A DNA stretch of 60,457 bases from NCBI GenBank assembly GCA_031429105.1, contig JANOYV010000025.1, positions 1 through 60,457 on the forward strand, in the 5' to 3' direction. Shown here piece by piece: positions 9,190 to 18,378 of this stretch. Position 1 is the stretch's first letter. Each line of letters opens with the position of its first letter. The DNA is from JAKFWF01 sp031429105. GTDB taxonomy: Bacteria; Pseudomonadota; Alphaproteobacteria; Rhizobiales; Hyphomicrobiaceae. Below the pieces are notes generated by a model, which did not search any database, was not told where the DNA came from, and worked only from the letters and a program-made list of their open reading frames with translations. The translations under genes and the position numbers were made by a program.

Positions 9190-10119
9190 GTGAGCAAGAT
9201 CAATACGGTTGCCGTAATTGGCGCAGGCACCATCGGGTCCAGTTGGGCGGCGCTGTTCATCGGCCATGGCTATAATGTCGTCGCATCTGATCCGGGCCCT
9301 GACGCGGAAGCGAAAATGCGGGCCTTTGTTGCACGCGCTTTGCCCGATGCGCGGCCATCGGTGCCGGTGCGCGAGGGCACGCTGACATTTGTTGCCACGC
9401 CTGAGGAAGCAGTAGCAAACGCGGATTTGATTCAGGAAAACGCACCAGAGCAGGCCGAACTCAAGGCCGATCTCATAGCCCGCCTTGAGCGCGCTGCACC
9501 TGCCCATTGTATTATCGCCTCAAGTACGACAGCGTTTCCGCAATCGACGATTGCCACGAAGGCACGCGACAAAGCGCGCGTGATCGTGGCCCACCCGTTC
9601 AATCCACCGCATTTGGTGCCGTTGGTTGAACTTGTCGGCGCTACTCCTGACGCCCCCGCAGTGCTCGCGGCGGCGGCATTCTACAAGTCACTTGGTCGCG
9701 AACCGGTGATCCTCAAAAAAGAAGCGGTCGGTCACTTAGCCAACCGGCTGCAGGGTGCCCTCATGCGCGAGGCGATGTACTGCCTGGAACAAGGCATTGC
9801 CGATGTTGAGGATATTGATCGGGCACTTCGGTACGGGCCGGGCCTGCGCTGGGCGTTCATGGGCGCATTCCAGACCTACCATTTGGCAGGCGGAGCTGGT
9901 GGAATTAGGCACTATTTCAAGCATTTGGGGGCAAGTCAAACGCAGCGTTGGGAGGCGCTTGGCACACCAACTCTCAGTCCCGCGTTCGAGGCCATTGCGA
10001 TTAAAGGTGTCGAAGCGATGATCGGTGATCGCACGATTGCGGATCTCGAAGCGGAGCGGGATCGCGCGCTAAAGGCGATCACAATCGCAGTGAAGTCGGC
10101 CCGTGATGGCTCAACTTGA
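9190..10119 (+). CDS. 3-hydroxyacyl-CoA dehydrogenase family protein (carnitine 3-dehydrogenase-like)
   Basis: NAD-dependent dehydrogenase of 309 residues with an N-terminal Rossmann fold (VAVIGAGTIGSSWAALF) and the C-terminal 3-hydroxyacyl-CoA dehydrogenase helical domain. ASSTTAFPQS and HPFNPPHLVPLVELV are typical of the family, the latter holding the catalytic His. The short length and lack of a hydratase domain place it with carnitine 3-dehydrogenase, L-gulonate dehydrogenase and similar enzymes rather than FadB. The start is GTG at 9190 with GAGGGAG about 10 bases upstream. The true substrate is unresolved. Confidence 0.82.
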   Translation: MSKINTVAVIGAGTIGSSWAALFIGHGYNVVASDPGPDAEAKMRAFVARALPDARPSVPVREGTLTFVATPEEAVANADLIQENAPEQAELKADLIARLERAAPAHCIIASSTTAFPQSTIATKARDKARVIVAHPFNPPHLVPLVELVGATPDAPAVLAAAAFYKSLGREPVILKKEAVGHLANRLQGALMREAMYCLEQGIADVEDIDRALRYGPGLRWAFMGAFQTYHLAGGAGGIRHYFKHLGASQTQRWEALGTPTLSPAFEAIAIKGVEAMIGDRTIADLEAERDRALKAITIAVKSARDGST

Positions 10120-10194
10120 GGCTGCTAACACGTCGTCGGTTCGGCATGCGGCGTCGTGTGCCATAAAAAATCTAACGCAGCGGCGCAAGAAGTG

Positions 10195-10221
10195 TTGACC
10201 CGCGTTAGTCAAGTGTATATT
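10195..10221 (+). promoter_or_regulatory. Likely promoter of the str/S10 ribosomal operons, with long leader to 10458
   Basis: TTGACC at 10195-10200 and TATATT at 10216-10221, 15 bases apart (16 if the -35 is counted as GTTGAC), look like a housekeeping promoter. They open a gene-free stretch (10120-10458) before rpsL. That leader also contains a small perfect hairpin, AGAGCGC-TT-GCGCTCT, at 10263-10278. It has no terminator-like T run. No other gene is apparent in this stretch. Confidence 0.5.
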
Positions 10222-10458
10222 GAACCGACAACTCTCACGGTCAGGTGGTAGACGTTTTTGCAAGAGCGCTTGCGCTCTGCCGGTCTAAACACTGCCGTAT
10301 CCAAGTGAGACGCAAATTCGGGACCATGATGCGCCATTCCGCAAGGGGTGCGTATCCTCTGGAATTCGAGCTGGGCCATCGCAGAACGCGGTGCCCGGCT
10401 AATAGGCTTGAGGCTATCTGTTCATCGCAGTTGGCCTCGTAGAACGGACAAGGGCATC

Positions 10459-10830
10459 ATGCCAACGATACAACAGCTGATCCGCAAGCCACGGACGCCT
10501 AAGACATACCGGGAGAAATCCCGGCATATGGAAGCGTGTCCGCAGAAGCGGGGCGTTTGCACCCGCGTCTACACGACAACACCAAAGAAGCCGAACTCGG
10601 CGCTTCGTAAGGTTGCCAAGATCCGCCTCACCAATGGCTTCGAAGTCATTGGCTACATTCCAGGCGAGGGCCATAACCTGCAGGAGCACTCCGTGGTGCT
10701 GATCCGTGGCGGTCGCGTCAAGGATTTGCCGGGCGTTCGCTATCACATTATCCGCGGCGTTCTCGATACCCAGGGTGTCGGTGATCGTAAGCAGCGTCGT
10801 TCGAAGTACGGCGCCAAGCGGCCTAAGTAA
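10459..10830 (+). CDS. rpsL: 30S ribosomal protein S12
   Basis: S12 of the decoding centre, 123 residues, full length. The start is the ATG of MPTIQQLIRKPR; a longer open frame upstream is leader sequence. TPKKPNSALRKVAKIRL carries lysines at the positions that, when changed, give streptomycin resistance, so the sequence reads as the sensitive form. First gene of the block and followed by rpsG. Confidence 0.97.
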   Translation: MPTIQQLIRKPRTPKTYREKSRHMEACPQKRGVCTRVYTTTPKKPNSALRKVAKIRLTNGFEVIGYIPGEGHNLQEHSVVLIRGGRVKDLPGVRYHIIRGVLDTQGVGDRKQRRSKYGAKRPK

Positions 10831-10907
10831 GAATTTCGCGCCGACAACGACGTCCAGTCGGTCGGCAGTCTGCCAAACCAGTTGTCTGAATTTAAGGGCC
10901 GTTTGCC

Positions 10908-11378
10908 ATGTCCCGTCGTCACAAGGCTGAAAAGCGCGAAGTCAACCCGGACCCGAAGTTCGGTGATCTCGTGCTGACCAAGTTCATGAATGCCGTCATG
11001 GAGCAGGGCAAGAAGTCGGTTGCTGAAAACATCGTCTACGGTGCGCTTGAGCGGATGGAAACAAAGGCGAAGTCCGATCCGATCGTGATGTTCCGGTCGG
11101 CTCTCGAAAATGTCATGCCAGCTGTCGAAGTGCGGTCACGTCGTGTTGGTGGCGCCACCTATCAGGTGCCAGTTGAAGTGCGCAACGAGCGACGTCAGGC
11201 CTTGGCGATCCGTTGGATCATCGCTGCGGCTCGTTCGCGCAACGAAAATACAATGGTGGAGCGTTTGTCTGGTGAGTTGACGGATGCAGCAAATAACCGG
11301 GGTACGGCCGTCAAGAAGCGCGAAGACACGCACAAGATGGCTGAAGCCAACCGCGCATTCTCGCACTACCGCTGGTAA
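10908..11378 (+). CDS. rpsG: 30S ribosomal protein S7
   Basis: Primary 16S rRNA binding protein of the small-subunit head, 156 residues as usual for bacteria. It begins MSRRHKAEKREVNPDPKFGD and ends with RAFSHYRW, the standard C-terminus. It lies between rpsL and fusA in the normal str order. In enteric bacteria S7 is the translational repressor of this operon; whether that holds here is not shown by the sequence. Confidence 0.97.
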   Translation: MSRRHKAEKREVNPDPKFGDLVLTKFMNAVMEQGKKSVAENIVYGALERMETKAKSDPIVMFRSALENVMPAVEVRSRRVGGATYQVPVEVRNERRQALAIRWIIAAARSRNENTMVERLSGELTDAANNRGTAVKKREDTHKMAEANRAFSHYRW

Positions 11379-11401
11379 TTTAAGTTTCGGAGGCTCGAGC
11401 C

Positions 11402-13480
11402 ATGGCTCGCACGCACAAAATTGAAGATTACCGTAACTTCGGGATCATGGCGCATATCGACGCCGGGAAAACTACGACCACCGAGCGGATTCTCTATTAC
11501 TCCGGCAAGTCGCACAAAATCGGCGAAGTGCACGACGGCGCCGCCACTATGGATTTTATGGATCAGGAAGCTGAGCGCGGGATCACGATCACGTCCGCTG
11601 CTACGACCTGCTTCTGGAACGGCAAGCGCCTTAACATCATCGATACGCCGGGCCACGTCGACTTCACGATCGAAGTTGAGCGTTCGCTGCGCGTGCTTGA
11701 CGGCGCCGTGTGCGTCCTCGACAGCAATCAGGGCGTCGAGCCGCAGACGGAGACAGTCTGGCGCCAAGGCGACAAGTACAACGTTCCGCGCATCATCTTC
11801 GCCAACAAGATGGACAAGACTGGCGCTGACTTCTTTATGTGCCTTGACGACATCAAGGAAAAGCTTGGCGCGCGCGCTGTGCCGCTGCAGCTGCCGATTG
11901 GTTCCGAGAACAACTTCAAGGGCATGATTGACCTGTTGAAGATGACGGCGATGGTTTGGGATGGCGATGGCAAGGATGCCAAATACGCCGAAGAGGCCAT
12001 TCCAGCCGACCTGCTTGAGCAGGCCAAAGAATATCGCGCTGCGATGATTGAAGCCGCCGTCGAGATGGACGACGACGTGATGGCAACGTACCTCGACGGC
12101 GTGGAGCCCGATGTTGCGACGCTGAAGCGGTTAATCCGCAAGGCGACTGTGACCCGTGCATTCTACCCGATGCTGTGCGGCTCGGCCTTCAAGTACAAGG
12201 GCGTGCAGGTTTTGCTCGACGCCGTTGTCGATTTCCTGCCTGCTCCGTCCGATCGTGAAGCTTATACGTGCATCGACATGAAGACGGACGAAGAGACGCA
12301 GCGCCGCCCACTCGATTCCGAGCCGCTGTCGATGATCGCATTCAAGATCATGAACTTCGAGCACGTTGGTTCATTGACGTTCTGCCGCATCTACTCAGGT
12401 AAGCTCGAGAAGGGCATGGCGCTTGCGCAGACGACCCGCGACAGGAAAGAGCGCGTTGGCATGATCTACGAAATGCATGCCGATAAGCGCGAAGCCGTTG
12501 ATGCTGCCTACGCCGGCGATATCATCGCGTTGGCTGGTCTCAAGGATACGCGTACCGGTGAGACGCTGTCGGATCCGCTGAAACCTGTTCTGCTCGAGAA
12601 GATGGATTTCCCGAACCCCGTCATCGAAATGTCGGTTGAGCCTAAGACCAAGGCCGATCAGGAAAAGATGGCGAACGTCCTATACAACATGGCGCTTGAA
12701 GATCCGTCGTTCCGCGTGTCGGTCGATCAGGAAAGCGGCCAAACGATCCTCAAGGGCATGGGCGAACTGCATCTTGATATCAAGGTCGATATCATGAAGC
12801 GTCCGCCGCACAACATCGATGTGACCGTTGGTGCGCCGCAGGTTGCCTATCGCGAAACGTTGGCCCGCGCGGTCGACGTCGATTACACGCACAAGAAGCA
12901 GACCGGTGGTACTGGCCAGTTCGCCCGCGTGAAGCTCAAGCTGGAGCCGAACGAAGTCGGCAAAGGCAACGAGTTCATTGCGGCCGTTATCGGTGGCACT
13001 GTGCCCAAGGAATACATTCCAGGTGTCGAAAAAGGCATCAAGAGCGTTTGGGACAACGGCGTGTTGATCGGCTTCCCGATTGTCGACATGAAGGTCACCT
13101 TGCATGACGGCGCTTATCACGAAGTCGACTCGTCGGCGATTGCCTTCGAAATCGCATCGCGCTCGGCTCTGAAAGAAGGCTGCGAAAAAGGCGGCATAAA
13201 GCTGCTTGAGCCAATCATGGACGTTGAGGTGGTGAGCCCACAGGACTTCGTTGGCGGCGTGATCGGCGATATCAACAGCCGCCGTGGCCAGATCCGTGAT
13301 CAGCAGATGCGCGGCAACGCCGCTGTAATCCGTGCGTTTGTGCCACTGGCCAACATGTTCGGCTACGTCAGCCAGTTGCGCTCGTTCAGCCAGGGACGCG
13401 CGTCCTACACGATGCAGTTTGCCCATTATGCGGAAGTGCCGCGCAATGTGGCTGACGAGGTGAAGGCAAAATATGCCTGA
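11402..13480 (+). CDS. fusA: Elongation factor G
   Basis: GTPase of 692 residues that drives ribosomal translocation and, with RRF, recycling. The G1 loop AHIDAGKTTTTERI, the G3 motif DTPGHVDF and the G4 motif NKMDKTGADF are intact, and all five domains are present by length. GGAGG lies about 10 bases before the ATG. Only one EF-G gene is seen in this window. Confidence 0.98.
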   Translation: MARTHKIEDYRNFGIMAHIDAGKTTTTERILYYSGKSHKIGEVHDGAATMDFMDQEAERGITITSAATTCFWNGKRLNIIDTPGHVDFTIEVERSLRVLDGAVCVLDSNQGVEPQTETVWRQGDKYNVPRIIFANKMDKTGADFFMCLDDIKEKLGARAVPLQLPIGSENNFKGMIDLLKMTAMVWDGDGKDAKYAEEAIPADLLEQAKEYRAAMIEAAVEMDDDVMATYLDGVEPDVATLKRLIRKATVTRAFYPMLCGSAFKYKGVQVLLDAVVDFLPAPSDREAYTCIDMKTDEETQRRPLDSEPLSMIAFKIMNFEHVGSLTFCRIYSGKLEKGMALAQTTRDRKERVGMIYEMHADKREAVDAAYAGDIIALAGLKDTRTGETLSDPLKPVLLEKMDFPNPVIEMSVEPKTKADQEKMANVLYNMALEDPSFRVSVDQESGQTILKGMGELHLDIKVDIMKRPPHNIDVTVGAPQVAYRETLARAVDVDYTHKKQTGGTGQFARVKLKLEPNEVGKGNEFIAAVIGGTVPKEYIPGVEKGIKSVWDNGVLIGFPIVDMKVTLHDGAYHEVDSSAIAFEIASRSALKEGCEKGGIKLLEPIMDVEVVSPQDFVGGVIGDINSRRGQIRDQQMRGNAAVIRAFVPLANMFGYVSQLRSFSQGRASYTMQFAHYAEVPRNVADEVKAKYA

Positions 13481-13549
13481 TCGCCAGCGGGCGAGAGGTT
13501 AATTCGATCCACGTTATAGACAACCCTAGTTTGAACTGAGGAGCCTCCC

Positions 13550-14740
13550 ATGGGCAAAGCAAAATTCGAGCGGACCAAGCCGCACTGCAACATCGGCACC
13601 ATCGGCCACGTTGACCACGGCAAGACGTCGCTAACAGCTGCGATCACCAAGGTCCTCGCCGAGTCCGGCGGCGCGACCTATACCGCCTACGATCAGATCG
13701 ACAAGGCCCCGGAAGAGAAGGCACGCGGCATCACGATCTCGACCGCGCACGTCGAGTACGAGACCAAGAATCGCCACTATGCCCACGTCGACTGCCCAGG
13801 TCACGCCGACTACGTGAAGAACATGATCACCGGCGCCGCTCAGATGGACGGCGCGATCCTGGTCGTATCGGCTGCTGACGGCCCAATGCCACAGACCCGC
13901 GAGCACATTTTGCTTGCTCGTCAGGTCGGCGTGCCAGCGCTGGTCGTGTTCATGAACAAGATTGACCTCGTCGATGACGAAGAGCTCGTCGAGCTCGTTG
14001 AAATGGAAATGCGCGAGCTGTTGTCAAGCTACCAGTTCCCGGGCGACGATATACCTTTCGTAAAGGGCTCGGCCAAGGCCGCTCTCGACGGTGTCAAGCC
14101 AGAACTCGGTCACGATGCGATCATCAAGCTGATGGAAGCCGTGGATGCGTACATCCCGCAGCCAGATCGTCCAATTGACAAGCCTTTCCTGATGCCAATC
14201 GAAGACGTGTTCTCGATTTCGGGTCGTGGTACGGTGGTCACCGGTCGTATCGAGCGCGGCATAATCAAGGTCGGCGAAGAAGTCGAGATTGTTGGCATCC
14301 GCGACACCACGAAATCCATCGTTACCGGCGTTGAAATGTTCCGTAAGCTGCTCGATGAAGGTCGCGCTGGCGACAACGTTGGAGCATTGTTGCGTGGCAT
14401 TGATCGTGAGGGCGTCGAGCGCGGGCAGATTCTTTGCAAGCCGGGCTCAGTCAAGCCGCACAAGAAGTTCAAGGCCGAAGCCTATATTCTGACGAAGGAA
14501 GAGGGTGGCCGTCACACGCCGTTCTTCACTAACTATCGTCCGCAGTTCTATTTCCGCACGACCGATGTCACCGGCGTTGTTACGCTGCCGGAAGGAACGG
14601 AAATGGTTATGCCAGGCGACAACGTTACCGTTGATGTCGAGCTTATTCAGCCGATCGCAATGGAAGAAAAGCTGCGCTTCGCAATCCGCGAAGGTGGCCG
14701 CACGGTCGGCGCCGGCGTCGTTGCTTCGATCGTCGAATAA
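13550..14740 (+). CDS. tuf: Elongation factor Tu
   Basis: Delivers aminoacyl-tRNA to the ribosome; 396 residues, normal length. GHVDHGKTSL (G1), DCPGHADY (G3) and NKIDLVDD (G4) are present, as are the domain II and III hallmarks RGTVVTGRIERG and VGAGVVASIVE. GAGGAG precedes the ATG. Many alphaproteobacteria carry a second tuf elsewhere, which cannot be checked here. A weak inverted repeat (GGGACCGG...CCGGTTCCC) lies just downstream before rpsJ and is not a clear terminator. Confidence 0.98.
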   Translation: MGKAKFERTKPHCNIGTIGHVDHGKTSLTAAITKVLAESGGATYTAYDQIDKAPEEKARGITISTAHVEYETKNRHYAHVDCPGHADYVKNMITGAAQMDGAILVVSAADGPMPQTREHILLARQVGVPALVVFMNKIDLVDDEELVELVEMEMRELLSSYQFPGDDIPFVKGSAKAALDGVKPELGHDAIIKLMEAVDAYIPQPDRPIDKPFLMPIEDVFSISGRGTVVTGRIERGIIKVGEEVEIVGIRDTTKSIVTGVEMFRKLLDEGRAGDNVGALLRGIDREGVERGQILCKPGSVKPHKKFKAEAYILTKEEGGRHTPFFTNYRPQFYFRTTDVTGVVTLPEGTEMVMPGDNVTVDVELIQPIAMEEKLRFAIREGGRTVGAGVVASIVE

Positions 14741-14807
14741 CCAAAAAATGTGAGTGGGACCGGGCGAGGGCGTCCGGTTCCCCATTCAAACATGTGAGTT
14801 TGCGACT

Positions 14808-15116
14808 ATGAACGGCCAAAACATCCGCATTCGGCTCAAGGCGTTCGATCATCGAATACTCGATGCGTCGACCCGTGAGATCGTGAACACGGCAAAACGC
14901 ACGGGTGCTGAGGTTCGCGGGCCAATCCCGCTGCCAACGCGCATCGAGCGGTTTACGGTCAACCGGTCGCCTCACATCGATAAGACCAGCCGTGAACAGT
15001 TCGAGATGCGCACGCACAAGCGTCTCCTCGATATCGTCGATCCGACCCCGCAGACCGTGGACGCGCTGATGAAGCTCGACCTCGCGGCCGGCGTGGATGT
15101 CGAAATCAAGCTCTGA
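14808..15116 (+). CDS. rpsJ: 30S ribosomal protein S10
   Basis: S10 (NusE), 102 residues, part of the 30S head and of transcription antitermination complexes. The start chosen is the ATG of MNGQNIRIRLKAFDHRILD, which matches the family; an upstream in-frame start lies in the tuf-rpsJ spacer. It opens the S10 gene set. Confidence 0.97.
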   Translation: MNGQNIRIRLKAFDHRILDASTREIVNTAKRTGAEVRGPIPLPTRIERFTVNRSPHIDKTSREQFEMRTHKRLLDIVDPTPQTVDALMKLDLAAGVDVEIKL

Positions 15117-15187
15117 ACCCTATTGACGGGTGAGAGTATCGGCCAACTTACGGTCGGTGCCACCCAACAGGAAGAGGACCGCATCAC

Positions 15188-15901
15188 ATGCGCTCCGGAC
15201 TACTCGCTCAGAAAGTGGGAATGACCCGCATCTTTACCGATGCAGGCGAACATATCCCTGTGACCGTCCTCAAGGTCGATCATTGCCAGGTCGTGGCGCA
15301 CCGTACCGATGACAGCAACGGCTATACTGCCTTGCAGGTCGGCGTTGGTAGTCGCAAGCCTGCGAATGTCAGCAAGGCAGAGCGCCAGCATTTCGCTGTC
15401 GCCAATGTCGAGCCGAAGCGCAAAATGGTCGAATTCCGCGTTACAGCCGACAACATGATCGAAGTCGGGGCCGAGATCACGGTCAACCACTTCGTCACCG
15501 GTCAGCTGGTCGATGTCACTGGTACCAACCAGGGCAAGGGCATGCAGGGGCCGATGAAGCGCTGGAACTTCTCCGGTCTGCGTGCGACGCACGGCGTGTC
15601 GATCAGCCATCGTAGCCATGGCTCGACCGGTCAGCGTCAGGACCCTGGCAAGGTGTTCAAGGGCAAGAAGATGGCCGGCAACATGGGTAACATGCGTGTC
15701 ACCACGCAGAACCTGCAGGTCGTTAAGACCGACGTTGATCGCGGTCTTGTCATGATCAAGGGCGCAGTGCCTGGTACGAAGGGCGGTTGGGTTCTGATCC
15801 GCGACGCGGTGAAGAAGCCTCTGCATAAGGATGCTCCGAAGCCGGGCGCCTTCAAGGCACCCGCTGCTGCTTCAGTCGCAACCACCGCGGCGAAGGAGTA
15901 A
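15188..15901 (+). CDS. rplC: 50S ribosomal protein L3
   Basis: 23S rRNA binding protein needed early in large-subunit assembly. The 237 residues include GQRQDPGKVFKGKKMAGNMG, the conserved loop near the peptidyl-transferase centre, and HRSHGSTGQRQDPG with the Gln that PrmB methylates in other bacteria. A Pro/Ala-rich C-terminal tail (about 30 residues) is longer than in enteric L3, as is common in alphaproteobacteria. Confidence 0.97.
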   Translation: MRSGLLAQKVGMTRIFTDAGEHIPVTVLKVDHCQVVAHRTDDSNGYTALQVGVGSRKPANVSKAERQHFAVANVEPKRKMVEFRVTADNMIEVGAEITVNHFVTGQLVDVTGTNQGKGMQGPMKRWNFSGLRATHGVSISHRSHGSTGQRQDPGKVFKGKKMAGNMGNMRVTTQNLQVVKTDVDRGLVMIKGAVPGTKGGWVLIRDAVKKPLHKDAPKPGAFKAPAAASVATTAAKE

Positions 15902-15906
15902 GGGAC

Positions 15907-16527
15907 ATGCAAGCAAACGTAACCACACTTGAGAATGCGGCCGCCGGTACGGTCGAGCTCAACGATGCGATTTTCGGTCTCGAGCCGCGCCAGGATCTCA
16001 TTCAGCGCATGGTTCGCTATCAGCTGCTGAAGCGGATGGCTGGAACGCATCACACCCAGGACCGTTCGGAAGTGAACGTGACTGGTAAGAAAATGTACAA
16101 GCAGAAGGGCACCGGTAGTGCCCGTCACGGCGATAAGTCAGTGCCGCAGTGGCGCGGTGGTGGCAAGGCCTTCGGTCCGAAGCCGCGCAGCCATGCTGTT
16201 GATTTGACCAAGAAGGTTCGGGCACTGGCGCTGCGGCACGCCTTATCGGCCAAAGCCAAGGCCGGTGAGATCGTCGTTCTTGATGCTGCAAAGTCGGCCA
16301 CCGGTAAGACCGGCGATATGCGTCAGCACTTCAGCAAGCTACATCTCGACAATGCGTTGATCATCGATGGTGCTGAGCTCGATATCCCGTTCGCTCGGGC
16401 CGCGCGTAACCTGCCGAACATTGACGTACTTCCCGTGCAGGGCATCAATGTCTATGACATCTTGCGCCGCAAGAAGCTCGTGCTGACCAAGGCTGCGATC
16501 CAGGCGCTGGAGGCGCGCTTCAAATGA
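15907..16527 (+). CDS. rplD: 50S ribosomal protein L4
   Basis: Exit-tunnel protein of 206 residues. The tunnel loop KMYKQKGTGSARHGDKSVPQ is intact. Five bases separate it from rplC, and its last four bases overlap the start of rplW (ATGA), so translation is probably coupled. L4 represses the S10 operon in E. coli; that role is not evident here. Confidence 0.97.
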   Translation: MQANVTTLENAAAGTVELNDAIFGLEPRQDLIQRMVRYQLLKRMAGTHHTQDRSEVNVTGKKMYKQKGTGSARHGDKSVPQWRGGGKAFGPKPRSHAVDLTKKVRALALRHALSAKAKAGEIVVLDAAKSATGKTGDMRQHFSKLHLDNALIIDGAELDIPFARAARNLPNIDVLPVQGINVYDILRRKKLVLTKAAIQALEARFK

Positions 16528-16817
16528 ACAAGCTTAAATCCTACGATGTGATCCTGTCACCAGTGATCACGGAAAAAGCGACGATGGCCTCGGAGTACAA
16601 CAAGGTCGTGTTTAAGGTGCGTCCCGACGCGTCGAAAACCGACATTAAGGCTGCCGTCGAGCATCTGTTTAATGTCAAGGTCAAGGCCGTCAATACGCTG
16701 ATCCGTAAGGGTAAGCTGAAGCAGTTTCGTGGACGTAATGCGCTCCTGAGTGACACCAAGAAAGCGGTTGTCACACTGGAAGCCGGCCACGCCATCGACG
16801 TGACGACGGGCCTCTAA
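16524..16817 (+). CDS. rplW: 50S ribosomal protein L23
   Basis: Binds 23S rRNA at the tunnel exit and forms the docking site for trigger factor and SRP. The 97 residues include the conserved ILSPVITEKATMASEYNKVV beginning. Its ATG overlaps the rplD stop by four bases. Confidence 0.97.
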   Translation: MNKLKSYDVILSPVITEKATMASEYNKVVFKVRPDASKTDIKAAVEHLFNVKVKAVNTLIRKGKLKQFRGRNALLSDTKKAVVTLEAGHAIDVTTGL

Positions 16818-16843
16818 GGCACGCGAGACACAGGGTTAGTTAC

Positions 16844-17665
16844 ATGGCACTAAAGACATTCCGTCCAACCACTCCGAGCTTGCGCCATCTGGTGCAGATC
16901 GACCGTAGCGGCCTGTTCAAGGGTGCGCCGATCAAGATGCTCGTGGAGGGCAAGTCAAAGTCCGGCGGTCGCAATACCGATGGTCGCATTACCATGCGTC
17001 ATATCGGTGGCGGTCATAAGCAGAGCTATCGTCTCGTCGACTTCCGTCGCCGGAAGCATGACGTGCAGGCCGTGGTCGAGCGTTTGGAGTACGATCCGAA
17101 CCGTACCGCGTTCATTGCCCTTATCAAATACACCGATGGCGAGATGTCGTACATCATCGCGCCACAGCGGTTGGCCGTTGGCGACAGCGTTGTTTCCGGC
17201 GAGAAGGTCGATGTGAAGCCGGGCAACGCAATGCCTTTGTCTGGCATGCCGATCGGCACCATTGTGCACAACGTCGAGCTTAAGGTTGGTCGCGGTGGGC
17301 AGCTTGCTCGTTCGGCTGGTTCCTACGTTCAGCTCGTCGGTCGTGACAGCGGTTGGGCGGTGTTGAAGTTGAATTCCGGCGAGACCCGTAAGGTTCGCGC
17401 CGAGTGCATGGCCTCAATCGGCGCAGTGTCGAATCCTGATCATTCGAACCAGGTGATCGGCAAGGCTGGTCGAACCCGTTGGCTCGGCCGTCGTTCAACG
17501 GTTCGTTCGATTGCTATGAACCCGGTCGATCACCCGAACGGTGGTCGCACGAAGGGTGGTAAGCACTGGACGACGCCTTGGGGTAAGCCAACGAAGGGCT
17601 TCAAAACCCGCAAGAATAAGTCAACGGATAAGTTCATCATTCGCGGCCGTCAGGCCAAGAAGTAA
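16844..17665 (+). CDS. rplB: 50S ribosomal protein L2
   Basis: Core 23S rRNA binding protein near the peptidyl-transferase centre, 273 residues. The highly conserved MNPVDHPNGGRTKGGKHWTT (with the key His) is present near the C-terminus, and GGRNTDGRITMRHIGGGHK near the N-terminus. Normal place between rplW and rpsS. Confidence 0.97.
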   Translation: MALKTFRPTTPSLRHLVQIDRSGLFKGAPIKMLVEGKSKSGGRNTDGRITMRHIGGGHKQSYRLVDFRRRKHDVQAVVERLEYDPNRTAFIALIKYTDGEMSYIIAPQRLAVGDSVVSGEKVDVKPGNAMPLSGMPIGTIVHNVELKVGRGGQLARSAGSYVQLVGRDSGWAVLKLNSGETRKVRAECMASIGAVSNPDHSNQVIGKAGRTRWLGRRSTVRSIAMNPVDHPNGGRTKGGKHWTTPWGKPTKGFKTRKNKSTDKFIIRGRQAKK

Positions 17666-17686
17666 TCGGACGCGAGGAGTTTAGAC

Positions 17687-17965
17687 GTGACACGTTCTGT
17701 CTGGAAAGGCCCGTTCATCGACGGCTATCTGCTGAAGAAAGCAGAGAAGTCCCGTTCGTCTGGACGTAGCGAAGTAATCAAGATCTGGAGCCGTCGTTCG
17801 ACGATTTTGCCCCAGTTCGTTGGTCTGACCTTCGGCGTCTACAACGGTCATAAGCATATTCCGGTAAATGTCAGTGAAGACATGATCGGCATGAAGTTCG
17901 GCGAATTTTCTCCCACCAGGACCTTCACCGGTCATGGCGGCGATAAAAAAGCCGTTAGGAAGTGA
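17687..17965 (+). CDS. rpsS: 30S ribosomal protein S19
   Basis: Small-subunit head protein of 92 residues, forming a complex with S13. It starts with GTG at 17687 (TRSVWKGPFIDGYLLKKAEK after the initiator) behind GAGGAG. The C-terminal KFGEFSPTRTFTGHGGDKK is typical. Confidence 0.96.
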   Translation: MTRSVWKGPFIDGYLLKKAEKSRSSGRSEVIKIWSRRSTILPQFVGLTFGVYNGHKHIPVNVSEDMIGMKFGEFSPTRTFTGHGGDKKAVRK

Positions 17966-17982
17966 GAGGCTGAGATAATCCC

Positions 17983-18375
17983 ATGGGCAAGCCGAAACGC
18001 GAGCGCAGCCTGAAAGACACGGAAGCTCAGGCAGTGGCGAAGAACCTTCGGGTGTCGCCGCAGAAGCTGAACCTTGTCGCAGGTCTGATCCGCGGTAAAA
18101 AAGTCAATCAGGCGATGGCTGACCTTGAATTCTCAAGGAAGCGGATCGCAGATGACGTGCGCAAGGTCGTCATGTCGGCGGTTGCGAACGCGGAGAATAA
18201 CCACGGCCTGGATGTCGACGACCTCATCGTCGCCGAAGCTCACGTTGGCAAGAACCTCGTCATGAAGCGGATGCACCCACGTGGCCGTGGCCGCATGGGC
18301 GCGATCATGAAGCCGTTCTCGCAGATCACCGTCATCGTGCGCGAAGTCAAGCCCGTCGCCGAGAAGGAAACCTAA
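17983..18375 (+). CDS. rplV: 50S ribosomal protein L22
   Basis: Tunnel-lining large-subunit protein, 130 residues. The loop region MKRMHPRGRGRMGAIMKPFS, where macrolide resistance changes map, is intact. Three bases separate it from rpsC. Confidence 0.96.
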   Translation: MGKPKRERSLKDTEAQAVAKNLRVSPQKLNLVAGLIRGKKVNQAMADLEFSRKRIADDVRKVVMSAVANAENNHGLDVDDLIVAEAHVGKNLVMKRMHPRGRGRMGAIMKPFSQITVIVREVKPVAEKET

Positions 18376-18378
18376 GCT

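Noticed and set aside
10263..10278. Hairpin in the rpsL leader as an attenuator
   Set aside because: Only 7 bp, with no T run and no competing structure seen; recorded only within the promoter entry.
12680..13426. Long antisense open frame (248 codons) opposite fusA
   Set aside because: A shadow of the strong codon bias of EF-G; no ribosome site or family resemblance.
14745..14785. Inverted repeat after tuf as a terminator
   Set aside because: The stem is interrupted and not followed by a T run; rpsJ and the rest of the ribosomal block follow on the same strand.
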